A stretch of 64,000 nucleotides of DNA, from NCBI RefSeq assembly GCF_965363235.1, contig NC_134843.1, positions 88,011,795 to 88,075,794 of the forward strand. Reading direction: 5' to 3'. The translations under genes were made by a program, and so were the position numbers. Positions 47,052 to 58,566 of this stretch are shown piece after piece. Source of the DNA: Mytilus galloprovincialis. Lineage: Eukaryota > Mollusca > Bivalvia > Mytilida > Mytilidae. Each line of letters begins with the position of its first letter. Positions within the stretch are counted from its first letter, which is position 1. Below the pieces are notes generated by a model. It did no database searches. It was not told the DNA's origin and saw nothing but the letters and a program-made list of their open reading frames with translations.

Positions 47052-47380
47052 TAGATGTATATGCTGACATAGATGTATATGCAAGCATAGATGTATATGC
47101 CAGTATAGATGTATATGCCAACATAGATGTATATGCCAGCATAGATGTATATGCCAGCTTAGATGTATATGCCATCATAGATGTATATGCCAGTATAGCT
47201 GTATATGCCAGCATAGATGTATATGCCAGCATAGATGTATCTGCTAGTATTAATTATTCAAAACATACAAAGGTAACAATCATTTCAAGCATTTATGTAG
47301 ATACCAAAATTGATGTATATGCCAGCATAGATGTATATGCCAAAATAGAAGTATATGCCAGCATAGATGTATATTGTAGT
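47052..47380. repeat. 18-bp minisatellite, two blocks
   Basis: Unit CATAGATGTATATGCCAG, about eleven copies at 47052-47250 and about four at 47310-47375, separated by unrelated sequence. Its 18-bp length keeps an open frame by arithmetic; not a gene. Confidence 0.9.
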
Positions 47381-47402
47381 ACAGCAAATATAAAACAACA
47401 GT

Positions 47403-49430
47403 AACCAGATGCTCCGCAGGGCACAGCTTTATACGACCGCAGAGGTTGAACCCTGAACGGTTGGGGCAAGTATGGACACAACATTCAAGCTGGATTCAGC
47501 TCTAAATTTGGATTGTGATTAAATAGTTGACACAGCATAGGTTTCTGACACAGAATGAATGTGGTCTAATGAACTTAAAAAAAAATGTTTGCCTTTGAGC
47601 AATTCACTATGCTGTTGAATATTAATCCTCTCAAAAAAATGTTTGAAGAAATTTTCTTTTTATTTATGAAATCTGAAATGAAAAAAATTGACCCTCCAAT
47701 TTTTTTTTCACATCCCCCTTTCCCTTATTTCAAAACTGATCTCAATTCAAATTTCTAATGAAGTTTGCAACAATAACTACTCATTTAAATACATCATAAA
47801 ATATTAAAATGTAAAAAAAGTGCTTGTTATCACTGAATGGTAAAGATTGTTTTAATCTATCAGTTGGTAGTAAAAGTGAATATACATTGTATATTGTATA
47901 AAACAATGATTTAAGTTGATTCAACTACTATTCTGGACAAAGAAAGATAGCTCCAATTGAAATCCAATTGGAATTTCTTGCTATTGCACAATATTGTGCA
48001 ATTAGATATTTCTTGCTATTGTGGAATACTGTGCAATTGAAAATATTTGCTATTGCACAATACTGTGCAATTGAAGATTTCTTGCTATTGCACAATACTG
48101 TGCAATTGAAGATTTCTTGCTATTGCTGAATTCTGAAAATTTCTTGCTATTGCACAATACTTAATATAATAATTTTGGATCCTGATTTGGACCAACTTGA
48201 AAACTGGGCCCATAATCAAAAATCCAAGTACATGTTTAGATTCAGCATATCACAGAGGCCCAATAATTCAATTTTTGTTAAAATCAAACTTAGTTTAATT
48301 TTGGACCCTTTGGACGTTAATGTAAACCAATTTTAAAACGGGACCAAAAATTAAGAATCTACATACACAGTTAGATTTGGCATATCAAAGAACCCCAATT
48401 ATTCAATTTTTGATGAAATCAAACAAAGTTTAATTTTGGACCCTGATTTGGACCAACTTGAAAACTGGGCCAATAATAAAAAATCTAAGTACATTTTTAG
48501 ATTCAGCATATCAAAGAACCCCAAGGATTCAATTTTTGTTAAAATCAAACTAAGTTTAATTTTGGACCCTTTGGACCTTAATGTAGACCAATTTGAAAAC
48601 GGGACCAAAAATTAAGAATCTACATACACAGTTAGATTCAGCATATCAAAGAACCCCAATTATTCAATTTTTGATAAAATCAAACAAAGTTTAAATCTGG
48701 ACCCTTTGGGCCCTTTATTCCTAAACTGTTGGGACCAAAACTCCCAAAATCAATACCAACCTTCCTTTTATGGTCATAAACCTTGTGTTTAAATTTCATA
48801 GATTTCTATTTACTTATACTGAAGTTATGGTGCGAAAACCAAAAAAAATGCTTATTTGGGTCCCTTTTTGGCCCCTAATTCCTAAACTGTTGGGACCTAA
48901 ACTCCCAAAATCAATACCAACCTTCCTTTTGTGGTCATAAACATTGTGTTTAAATTTCATTGATTTCTATTTACTTAAACTAAAGTTATTGTGCGAAAAC
49001 CAAGAATAATGCTTATTTGGGCCCTTTTTTGGCCCCTAATTCCTAAACTGTTGGAACCATAACTCCCAAAATCAATCCCAACCTTTCTTTTGTGGTCATA
49101 AACCTTATGTCAAAATTTCATAGATTTCTATTTACTTAAACTAAAGTTATAGTGCGAAAACCAAGAAAATGCTTATTTGGGCCCTTTTTGGCCCCTAATT
49201 CCTAAAATGTTGGGACTAAAACTCCCAAAATCAATCCCAACCTTCCTTTTGTGGTCATAAACCTTGTGTTAAAATTTCATAGATTTCTATTCACTTTTAC
49301 TAAAGTTAGAGTGCGAAAACTAAAAGTATTCGGACGACGACGACGACGACGACGACGCCGACGACGACGACGACGCCAACGTGATAGCAATATACGACGA
49401 AAAATTTTTCAAATTTTGCGGTCGTATAAA
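47403..49430 (+). repeat. Composite dispersed repeat, copy 2
   Basis: Same start (AACCAGATGCTCCGCAGGGC), block order and end (TTTTGCGGTCGTATAAA) as 39-2169, same orientation. The minisatellite block (47972-48165) has about five units instead of eight or nine, and the GACGAC tract (49332-49377) is longer. Confidence 0.82.
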
Positions 49431-51323
49431 AATGCAAATGTACTTTTGATGGGGGTCAACATAGGTGAAAAAGACAGCACAATCCTGTGAACAGGGCATG
49501 GTTTCTTATTCCTGCTCATTGTATTATATTTTACAATATAGTAGAAATGGATTGAGAAAAAGTAAAAAAAAACACATTCATATATATCACAACAAAGCAA
49601 TATGTATAGCAAATTAATAATTAAACATAGTAAAGTGTGTTTTATGCACCAGTGCATAAAAATAAAAAAAAAGCATTTCTTTTGTCAAAATAATATTTCC
49701 TGGTGGAGAACTTGCGCCCAGGGACTTTCATAACTATCAATGCTGTATAAAAATGCCCTATTATTTCAGTTCCTTAATTTAAAGCTGGAATCACATATAC
49801 AAAATGATCTATATGGCAATTAATTTGACATCATATTTCCTAAAATTTTGGTTTAATAATGCTCCTTCAATTACAATATATTACACAAAATTAAACATGC
49901 ATATTTCATTGGGGAAAAACTTAAAAGCTGTACTGGCAAAAATTCTGAAATGAGTACATGCATGTCAATATATAGAACATTGACTTACTACACTTCTAAT
50001 AAATTAATCATGCCCTCTAAATTTCAATTATTTATACATTAGAAGTATACTGTGGATTCATTATATTTCGTTGAATACCAATTTTCGTGGACTTCGTGGG
50101 TACAGGGAAACCACGAATTTAAATGTTCAACGAATTGCAAATTTTCTGTATGATTAAATGCAGACTTTTGGAAAACCACGAAATCAAATGTTCACGAATA
50201 TGCAAGTTTTCCTCAATCCACGAAAATTGGTACCCACGAAAATAAATGAATCCACAGTATAAGAACCAGTAATTTTATAATACATATTAGCTTAATTGAT
50301 TATAATTTGATAAATAAAAGTAAGCACCATTATGGCTACTTTTAAATTTGATGAATAAAAGTAAGCACCATTATGGCTACTTATCAGTAAAAGTTAATAT
50401 ATACATGCATCATATATCAGATTTTAAATCTGAATGTAATAATCATCAAAATATCATTAAAAAAAAAGCCCCTGACATTCAGCATCTATGTTTCATACTA
50501 TAACACGCACCATTGTAGGTAATTGTTATATCAAAATAAAATACCACAAAAAAGTCAAATATTGTAATAAATAAAAGCATAATGTAATAATAATACAGTT
50601 GTTTCTTAACATAAGAAACTTGAACTAACAATTTGACATAACAACAATTGAAATTTTTTAATACATGAGTAAATTTTGATGAGAACTGTGTTATTCAACT
50701 TTATCCTAAGGTTTTTAGTTAAAAAGATATCAGTAACATAAATTTTAAAAGTTCGGATTTAAATGACTTAAAAAAATGCAGGATAGGTACGTATACATAT
50801 GTAATTATTTCATTATAACGAAAATTATAATCTTTGGTACTTTTACCACAGTTGTTGAATACTTGTGATTGTATTTCAGCTACCTCAAATAGAAATGATA
50901 TGAATAAATAAAACTTAAGTACAAGAGTTAGACATGTGTGGAAATCCTAGAAAATCATTAGGTAAACAATAGACTTTCCAAGAAAAATTATCATACAGAT
51001 CAGTTGAAATACTTTGTTTAAATATATATCACATTTTGTTATATTTTGGCACATCGTTTTCCACAAGGACTATTGATCTTTTTTCTTTGACTGACATGTT
51101 TTTTTTTATCTTTAAATCAAATTTCATAAAATGCCTTCTACAAATAAATTTTCTAACAAATTACAATGATGGCTCTCATTGAGGAGAATTTTTTGTAACA
51201 ACATATAGAAATCAGGATTACACATGTACAAGCTAGATATACATGTGTTAAACATATGTTCTTCTATTTTCAAACATCCATGCCACACAATTCACACTTT
51301 CTCACTACATTTCTAAATAAAGC
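49431..51323. other. Downstream flank of GAN
   Basis: AT-rich; contains one MITE (50048-50259) and a 41-bp-period duplication of AAAAGTAAGCACCATTATGG (50326-50386). The GAN 3' UTR presumably starts at 51323, but its end was not located. Confidence 0.45.
50048..50259. mobile_element. MITE, TACTGTGGATTCATT family (best-preserved copy)
   Basis: 212 bp. Ends TACTGTGGATTCATTATATT and AAATAAATGAATCCACAGTA, flanked by TA (50046-50047, 50260-50261). Inner arms ACCAATTTTCGTGGA and TCCACGAAAATTGG are also inverted. Confidence 0.85.
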
Positions 51324-52180
51324 TTAAATACTAAGTGTACTACCTGTTTTTAAATGAAATGTTTCTTTCTCTTGTTCCCGTTGAAATTGTTCTAATAAAT
51401 AAGTCGGAAGTCTAAATAAACATACTGGGTAACTGCGCTGGTTAAGTGGTGGATTGGGTGATATACAGTGCCACATACCAGTATGTATATTATATGCTCT
51501 TACACAATGGAAAGTACCTTCCATGTCTAAATCACCAACAACCAATATTTCTTCTCCATCATAAAGAGCCCCATAAACCTGTGATGAGTCGGACATTGTA
51601 CAAAGCCCTGTTCCACGAGTAGGTAACTGTGCCCAATAGTCATTTCTAGTAGAGTATAATTCTGTTCCACAGAATTTTATATTGTGTCCCCCATGCATTG
51701 CACTTGGACATTCAATCCTTCTAAAACCACCTAATACATAAATATCTTTACCCACAGCAACGGCTCGAGCATCACATCTCTTCTCCCTCATGGGAGAAAC
51801 TGAGGTCCAAGTTTCGGTACGAGTGTCAAAGCATTCTACAGCTTCAAACAACTTTCCAACGGCTCCGCCTGCCATTACATAGATTTTCTTGTCAACATTA
51901 CAATATGATGACCACACCCTTTTAAGATTCATGTCGGGCAGTGCTGACCACTTGTTGGTATATATGTTATAGACTTCCATAGATGTCAATGGTTCTGTCA
52001 TGTCATTACTTCCTCCTATGGCATAAATGTTGTGATCTATAGCCAACAGTCCAAAGCCAACACGGCCATGATTCATTCTAGGAATCTCACACCATTTATT
52101 GACCAAGGGATCATACTTTTCACAAGTGTTGAGAATAATACAGTTCTGATCTCGTCCCCCACAAGCATAGAGACATCCTC
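51324..52180 (-). CDS. GAN: GAN exon 5 (Kelch repeats, stop)
   Basis: 857 bp single large final exon, acceptor TAATAG, stop at 51324-51326. Encodes most of the propeller: GGCLYACGGRDQNCIILNTC, AVGKLFEAVECFDTRTETW and GTFHCVRAYNIHTGMWHCIS. The C-terminus LLEQFQREQEKETF parallels vertebrate LFRLQLQQG. Confidence 0.94.
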
Positions 52181-55100
52181 CTATTAGAAATAATAAACAA
52201 CTAGGTTTAATATATAGCAAAAGAAAAGGTTATTGCGCAACACTGTATATACCTAAGCATTTTCTAGTTTTGTATTCATATATACAGGAAATTAAGTTTG
52301 TATGACATTCAGGAATGAGTATAAAAGATTGCTACCTATTTTGATACTAGGAACCTAGTCTATCAGAAAGTGTAAGATACTGATTCCTTGATTATGAAAC
52401 ATGTGAAATTTTTGTGACATGCAGTTGCTAAGGTTATTGAGCATAGTATGGTATTGTATTTTACTACAATACTTATAATACTACTACAGAACATATGTCA
52501 AGCTTTCAAATATGTGATGTTTAGTTAAGAAACGTTCTGTTCAAATTGTTTACATATCTGTGTTTTCAGAGTATAACAACCAATTTTTCATGTGTAATAT
52601 TCATCTTCTAAATTTGTGACAATTCCTGTTCTACCCAATAACATTTCTTATCACTCCTTGCTGTTTGGTATTTAGAAAGATGATTTGTTTTAATTTACCA
52701 TTGTATTTTAATCTGTATATAAACAAATGTGTAAGTATTTAATTATCTCCCCTTACCAACGTCTACCACGCCATGGCCTGTCCTTCTCCCAATCAAACTG
52801 GGAAGATCTATCCAAACACCTTCTCCTTTGTTGTCCAAAAACACAGGTAAAAGACATCTAACACATGATTTAATTTCTACATCTTCTTGTTTTCTGAAAT
52901 AATAAAAAATAAATGTCTATTGACAATGAATGCCATTGCAAGCTGAGCATGTGCTAAAATATTTAACCTGTAATTCTGGGGAAAAGTTTCATTTCCTTCC
53001 CAACAACAGGTATGTGGCTTCCAGTTTGAAAATTTCTTCTAAAATTGTTTATATATGGCTGTAGGTTTTCTCTGTATACAAACACTTCTTCATGTGTACT
53101 ATTCCTAATCTAAAACACAGTCAACCTGTCTACCTATTCATCCCAGTCGACACAATCAACCTACCCTGTCAACCCTTGCAACCAGAAGAACCATGCTCAA
53201 TGTCTACATGATGACTAACCACTTGTATATTTACTTACATAGAAATAGGACCTTCCCCTCCAGCAGCCAAAATGACATCAGTAAATCCCCGACATCGTTC
53301 ATCCTCCTCTTTCCTTTCTGGACTTAGATCATGTGTACTTATAAGACAAGTATAAAACTCTGGATCAGCGGGACAATTTCTTTGTAGGTATAGTTTGTTT
53401 AACTGTTTTACTCTTATACAATCCCTGATAATCCCTTTTGAATCTTCTTTCCTGCGAGTTTCATCAAATTTATTCCATCTAAGAATGCTGTTGAAGATGT
53501 CCTCCTCAGATCTTACATTCAAGGTGTCCCTTTTAAGAATCTCCCTCAAATCTTTGGTTTGTAGTCGTAAGAATTCTTCACAGTGACTGATATCTCTATG
53601 GAAACACAATAAAAAAAATACATGTGGTCTAAATGTCAAAATGCAATCACAGATACCAAAAATAAAAATATTGCTGTTAATTGAGGAATAGAAATATTAA
53701 AAAGATTCAATTATGTACAAGATTTTGCATACAACTTTGTACTTGAATCGAAATCAGTAAACATAGTAAATTTTAACTGTTTAAATCACTAAATAATATG
53801 ACTAAAACTTACATTATCAATGATTATTATAAAATGAATGGAGGCAATATTTGTAAAAAAACCCATCAAGATTAAATATGCATTATACCAAAATAAATAA
53901 TCTACTGGTTTTTCTTTTAAGTCTGTATACTGATGCAATAACATTTTAATCATAAACAAATAGTCATGATCATTGGTCGACAAATTAGCCTCATAAGGGT
54001 GCAACCATTTAATTTCAAAAGAAGGGGGCTTAAGGTTGCTATCTTTAGTTTGGATATACAAATTATATTGGTAACCAAATATTTTTATAAATATTTATTC
54101 AATAAACTATCAGCACATAAGTGTTTTCCTCATTTTTTTTTTTAAAGTTAACTAATTATTAATGTAGTACATGTATAACCACAATAAAAAAATATGTTGA
54201 ATTAATAATCATTCTTATCATTTTTCTATTTACCTGAAGTGTTCATCCAAGTAACTGGAAGCTTTGTGGTGTACCCATGGACAGGCATAGAGTGCTGAAA
54301 ATGCTCTTATACCAATACAATTCTGTGGAGTGATACACTGTTCTATATATTCACAACAGAGTGCTTTTAAATCGATCAGTAGAAGTAGATCTGATGCTTG
54401 TAATATATCTTGTATGTTGTCATCACACAAACTGATGTTTGAAGTGTAAATATAGTCCAGAATTGTAGCAAATGTGTCCTCACCAATACCTAGAGATGTT
54501 AAATCAACAATAGACGGGTCTGCAGTGTGACTGTGAGTATGTGTAGAGTCATCATAATTAAAGACCAATCTGAAACAACAAGAAACTTCATTTTACATAC
54601 ATGTCCAAATTAAGGTTAAACTGAAAACAGTAATTCTAAAAAAGTAGCTTCATCATTACATGCATGTGACCAGTCTTTCACAACTCTACCCAATGAGCTT
54701 TACTAAACTGCTTATGTGTACACGTAGTTTGGACCAATGTCAAAGTATCCATACAATGTTGGTTTCATTTCAATAAGTATTAATATTAATAATTATGATC
54801 TAAGGAAGGTATTGGTTTATATATGTTCAGGACCATACAAGTATTTTCGCTTATTTTGAGGCCCATTGGTGGCCTTCAGCTGTTATCTGCTAATTGGTCG
54901 GGTTGTTGTCACTCTGACATATTTCCCCTATCCATTTTCAATTTCATTCCTTAACAGACACACCTTGTTCACTAAACAAATGCTGAACCAAAATCAGTGT
55001 TGATGATATGAAATACTATAGATGTCAGAATCAATACAAGGCTTCCAAAAAATACAGAGGTGGATTTAGGGGGCACCAGGCCTGGGCCCCTCTTTTGTGG

Positions 55101-56974
55101 GAAATTTGGTTGATTACATGTATATGGGGAATCACTGAAGCATGACTGGAGCAAGCCAATTCATATAAAAATTTCTGAATCTGCCACTGAAATACTTCAT
55201 CTGGTTATACTGAGAAATGAGGTCTTTCAGTTAACACAAAGAAAACCGATTCAAGATACATGTATATATAGCAGTTTTTTGTAAAGGTGAAAAAATCAAA
55301 TCTACTGAGACCTGGATTTATAATGGTAAACCATTAGATATAAATGTAGATAATTTTTGTAGTTTTGGTGTGTTATTTGATCATGATTATAGTTGTAAAT
55401 TATATATTACTCAAAAACACTGTGCTAAATACCTATGTTTAGTATCCATGGACCATGGTATAAGGAAAAAGATGTCATCCTTATACCTCAACACAGTTAT
55501 TTCTATTAGTTTATTTGACACTTCAGTCATGTAGTATTTTAATGTATGATTGAAAACACTGCATTTTGCACTAAGGAAATTTGTAATTTTGGAAAGTACT
55601 TATTTTATGTCATTGTGCATGATGTGTTTAAGTACAGAAACACTGAGTAACAATCATGACAATATTTAAGACATATATTTATATTACATATATATATTTT
55701 TTTGAAACTCACAAACTGTATAGCATGTGACTAAAATTTCTGACGCTTGTCATCTTTTTATTTTTGTTAATGTTGTAGGGTCACAGAACCACTAATTTTG
55801 CCCCAGTTGGTAATAACATGCAAGAAAGTGGTACATATTTTTTAACAAAATACAAAAGTCATGTAGTTCCTATGCATAGCTGTATCTTTGTCAATAGGTT
55901 AACTATTCAAGTAGTTTTTGGTATCAAAAGAAATAATGCCTATTTTTTGGGACTTGAAAAGCAAAGGCAAATTAAGAAATCGATAAATAAGTTATTAGAT
56001 GAAAAAAACCATGTTTAATTTTGGACCCTGATTTGGACCAACTTGAAAACTGGGTCCATAATCAAAAATCTAAATACATGTTTAGATTCAACATCAAGGA
56101 ACCCCAAAAATTCAATTTTTTGTTAAACTAAGTGTCTTCAGAAGACGCGGCCAACGATAACATGATACCAATATAAGACCGCCAAATATATCCTAGTCTC
56201 ATGGGTATTCGAGCTGTTAAAATGCGTAGTGGCGTCACACTTTCCATTGAAAAAGCATGTATACTGTTACATGTAGTAGTAAAGCATATGACATCTAAAG
56301 CGTAGGATCTGACCATACATGTATCATCGTCTCATGGGTTTTCGTTATATCAAGAGTGCCTTATGACATCACGATTTCCATTGAAAAAGCATGCATGGTA
56401 CGAAAATATATGCCGTGTGACTTAACATATGATCTGACCATATATCATGTATATTCAATAAATTTAGTATGGGTGCCAATTAACCAGGTGCAAATTTCAC
56501 TTTACCAGTCCTAATTTGACTAAAATTCAGGCTGACTAACGGTATTTATATGACTAATATGTTCCTAAATGCCATCTATAGTACTTTAGCATGTTTAACT
56601 GACATGACTCAAGAAGACTCTAGATAGTATATACTATAGTGAAGTGACTATACATGCATGAGGAGTTGTTAAAAGACGACTCAAACCCAATTATTCCTGT
56701 GTGTTCTGTAAATAGCAGACAAATGCTTAGTTATTCTCAGGAATGTTGGGGAGATTCAGATACAAATTTATACAAAATAGTACCGAAAATAGTGACTTGC
56801 TGCAGCAAGAACATTCTTTTGGACAGGTATTTTTGAACCATTTAAAACAACAGTGCCATCACAAAAGCGTAGTAGCCTTCTATTTTCATTTAAAGCTGTT
56901 AAAATTTTCTTTGCATGACGGTCAGTTGAAAAGCTCTGTGGAGTTGTCGTCGAAGTTCCAGCTTCGACATCCAT
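51324..56974 (-). CDS. GAN: Gigaxonin (GAN/KLHL16), BTB-BACK-Kelch E3 ligase adaptor (complete, five exons)
   Basis: Gigaxonin recruits Cullin-3 through its BTB domain and binds targets such as intermediate-filament proteins through its Kelch propeller. Exons 56784-56974, 54234-54569, 53239-53595, 52757-52893 and 51324-52180 join in phase to 625 residues plus stop (human 597). Residues about 36-140 are BTB: FCDGTVVLNGSKIPVQKNVL and DILQASDLLLLIDLKALCCE, nearly matching vertebrate gigaxonin. BACK follows (ITPQNCIGIRAF, KRDTLNVRSEEDIFNSILRW). Kelch repeats fill about 285-600 (FGLLAIDHNIYAIGG, KKIYVMAGGAVGKLFEAVEC, KDIYVLGGFRR, YGALYDGEEILVVGDLD). It is a gigaxonin ortholog rather than a generic KLHL because identity runs through the C-terminal Kelch region. 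NPEPL1 lies divergently 5.2 kb away. Confidence 0.93.
52757..52893 (-). CDS. GAN: GAN exon 4 (Kelch)
   Basis: 137 bp, acceptor TTTCAG, donor GTAAGG. Encodes VRCLLPVFLDNKGEGVWIDL and GRRTGHGVVDV, matching vertebrate MRCMCPLYDPNRQLWIEL and NHGVL. Confidence 0.9.
53239..53595 (-). CDS. GAN: GAN exon 3 (BACK)
   Basis: 357 bp, acceptor TCCATAG, donor GTAAGT. Encodes DISHCEEFLRLQTKDLREIL, RNCPADPEFYTCLIS and CRGFTDVILAAGGEG, the last being the first blade strand of the Kelch propeller. Confidence 0.92.
54234..54569 (-). CDS. GAN: GAN exon 2 (BTB/BACK)
   Basis: 336 bp, acceptor GTTTCAG, donor GTAAAT. Encodes TFATILDYIYTSNISLCDDN, DILQASDLLLLIDLKALCCE and ASSYLDEHF. A His/Thr-rich insert (DDSTHTHSHTADPS) replaces the vertebrate NPPKDDGST loop. 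Confidence 0.93.
54570..56783. other. GAN intron 1
   Basis: Contains a SINE-like fragment (GCTAATTGGTCGGGTTGTTG, about 54880-54955), the CAGTGGCGGATCCAG-family element at 55043-55191 and a truncated composite-repeat copy at 56015-56185. No exon. Confidence 0.5.
55043..55191. mobile_element. Short inverted-repeat element, CAGTGGCGGATCCAG family
   Basis: Bounded by CAGAGGTGGATTTAGGGGGC and TTCTGAATCTGCCACTG. Relative of 15425-15540. Confidence 0.5.
56784..56974 (-). CDS. GAN: GAN exon 1 (start, BTB)
   Basis: 191 bp from the ATG at 56974-56972. Begins MDVEAGTSTTTPQSF and includes RFCDGTVVLNGSKIPVQKNV. The donor GTACTA is a weak consensus but leaves two bases (CG) that exon 2 completes to arginine. 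Confidence 0.88.
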
Positions 56975-57144
56975 CTCTCAGCTGTTACAGTACAAAGCTG
57001 GTTTCATAATATTAGAGACGATTGACTTTCTACGACAATCCGCTTTTAATCAACCGAAAACCAGTTTTAGGTTTTTCTACAGTAAAGTAATGATCCTCTT
57101 ATTTTACGATTTTTTTCATTTTTTTTTTTACATTTTAGATTTTA

Positions 57145-58245
57145 AGGTAGTTCAGGGGTATAGAAAAACAATGACAGAATTTTCTTATACTTGTGGCAGT
57201 TAGGATTATTATGTTAGTATTATTTCCCTTGTTTAAAACTATAAATTTCATATTTCCTTATTTAATGATTTACATGAAGCTTATTCAGTATATATTTGTT
57301 AAATTGCAAAGCTTTTGGTATTTGAATTCATTGGTTAAAGATATTTATTTATATTGTAAAGTTTAATATTTGCATCGTCGCAAAACCTTTGATTACCTTC
57401 TGCGAAAGACTTATATATTTTAGATAATTGATTTGAAATTATTATGTTGAATCCTCTGAGGACTGACATTCAGTCCAACCAAGGAAAGCCAGGCTTTCCA
57501 ACCAAGTATCCATTAGGTTAGTGCATTTGCTACATGCCTCCTTAGTATGGTAATTTGAAATCATATTGAATGCTCCATTTCTACACTTTTGGCTTTACAT
57601 AATAAAAGTTGTACTTTGTTAATTAAATTATATATTGTTTTCAGTGTTTGGTTTCATTTACTTAGATATATTATAGCGCATCACTTTTGGCATCAGTTGT
57701 TTTCCGCACACATCAGTTTACAAACTAGAATTAGCTGTGGTCTGCATCCCCGAATCTTAGGCAGAATTGTTCCTGCTACATACTTTTTGCCAAAATGAAG
57801 ATTTTATTATGTTTTTTTTTTCTCTCAAATAAATGATAAAAAGTACGGGTTCCCACGCTTTCTTTAAAATAAAATATAAGAAGATAGCTTTTATAATATA
57901 TTTTAAGAAAATAAAAATAAAAAATGGTGTCACAAAACTTGTTTTCTTGCTATAAGTAAAACATAAAATTTCCCTATATGTCCAGTGTAAATTTTGTACT
58001 TAAATAGTTATCTCCCCTTAAATGGAGTTATTTGAAAAATGAATTCTAAAACCACAAATATTTAGTATTTGTTTAAACATTTTCTAAAATGTTTTGAATT
58101 ACTAAGTTTTCTTTACATAAATAAAAGTTTAACCAATACATTGCAAATCTGTCTCCAAATTTGCAGATTTCGGCAAAGAACTAGAACTATTGTTTCTGTG
58201 ATTGTACCGTGAATTCAAGATGGCGGTAGACTCCTGGTACCCGTA
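57145..58245. repeat. Diverged relative of the 21.8-kb TTAA transposon
   Basis: TTAAGGTAGTTCAGGGGTAT at the left, AAGAAGATAGCTT and TTGTTTTCTTGCTAT inside, TTCAAGATGGCGGTAGACTC at the right, in the same order as 21779-22389. Terminal repeats are eroded, so limits are approximate. Confidence 0.4.
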
Positions 58246-58372
58246 CATATACTAATACCGACCGTGCAAGGGCTGTTTAGCCAGTCAATGTCGTTAAAAA
58301 CTTCCATTTGTTTGTTCTGTCTAAATACCGACCGTGCAAGGGCTGTATATATGTCACCGAAACTATTTATTA

Positions 58373-58444
58373 GAGTACATGGTGTAATGGTTAGCACTCT
58401 GGACTCGGAATCCAGCGATCCGAGTTCAGATCTCGGTGGAACCT
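58373..58444 (+). tRNA. tRNA-Gln-like gene or pseudogene with CGG anticodon
   Basis: Seventy-two bases align with a eukaryotic tRNA-Gln: TGGTGTAATGGTTAGCAC (D arm and A box), CTGGA-CTCGGAA-TCCAG (anticodon arm), and GAGTTCAGATCTC (T arm and B box). The anticodon triplet reads CGG (Pro codon CCG) where tRNA-Gln has CTG. The 5' acceptor strand GAGTACA pairs poorly with 3' TGGAACC. No intron. Most likely a pseudogene or SINE-related copy. Confidence 0.6.
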
Positions 58445-58524
58445 CCAAATCAATATAATCAACCAATTTTTTTTCCAGGAAAGGGGGGCGGGTCCCCTCT
58501 AGATCCGCCTCTGCACCACATTAC

Positions 58525-58566
58525 ACCTGAGATTACTATAACACACCTGTTATAGTAATCTCAGGT
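58525..58566. other. Near-perfect 42-nt hairpin
   Basis: ACCTGAGATTACTATAACA and TGTTATAGTAATCTCAGGT are exact complements, a 19-bp stem with loop CACC. Confidence 0.92.

Noticed and set aside
47008-47484. Open frames reading repeated MLAYTS-type peptides
   Set aside because: They come from an 18-bp minisatellite, whose period keeps any frame open; no start, splice or homology support.
51324-56974. Generic Kelch-like protein such as KLHL11 or KLHL9/13
   Set aside because: The BTB IPVQKN and DLLLLIDLKALCCE motifs and GKLFEAVEC in the propeller match gigaxonin specifically.
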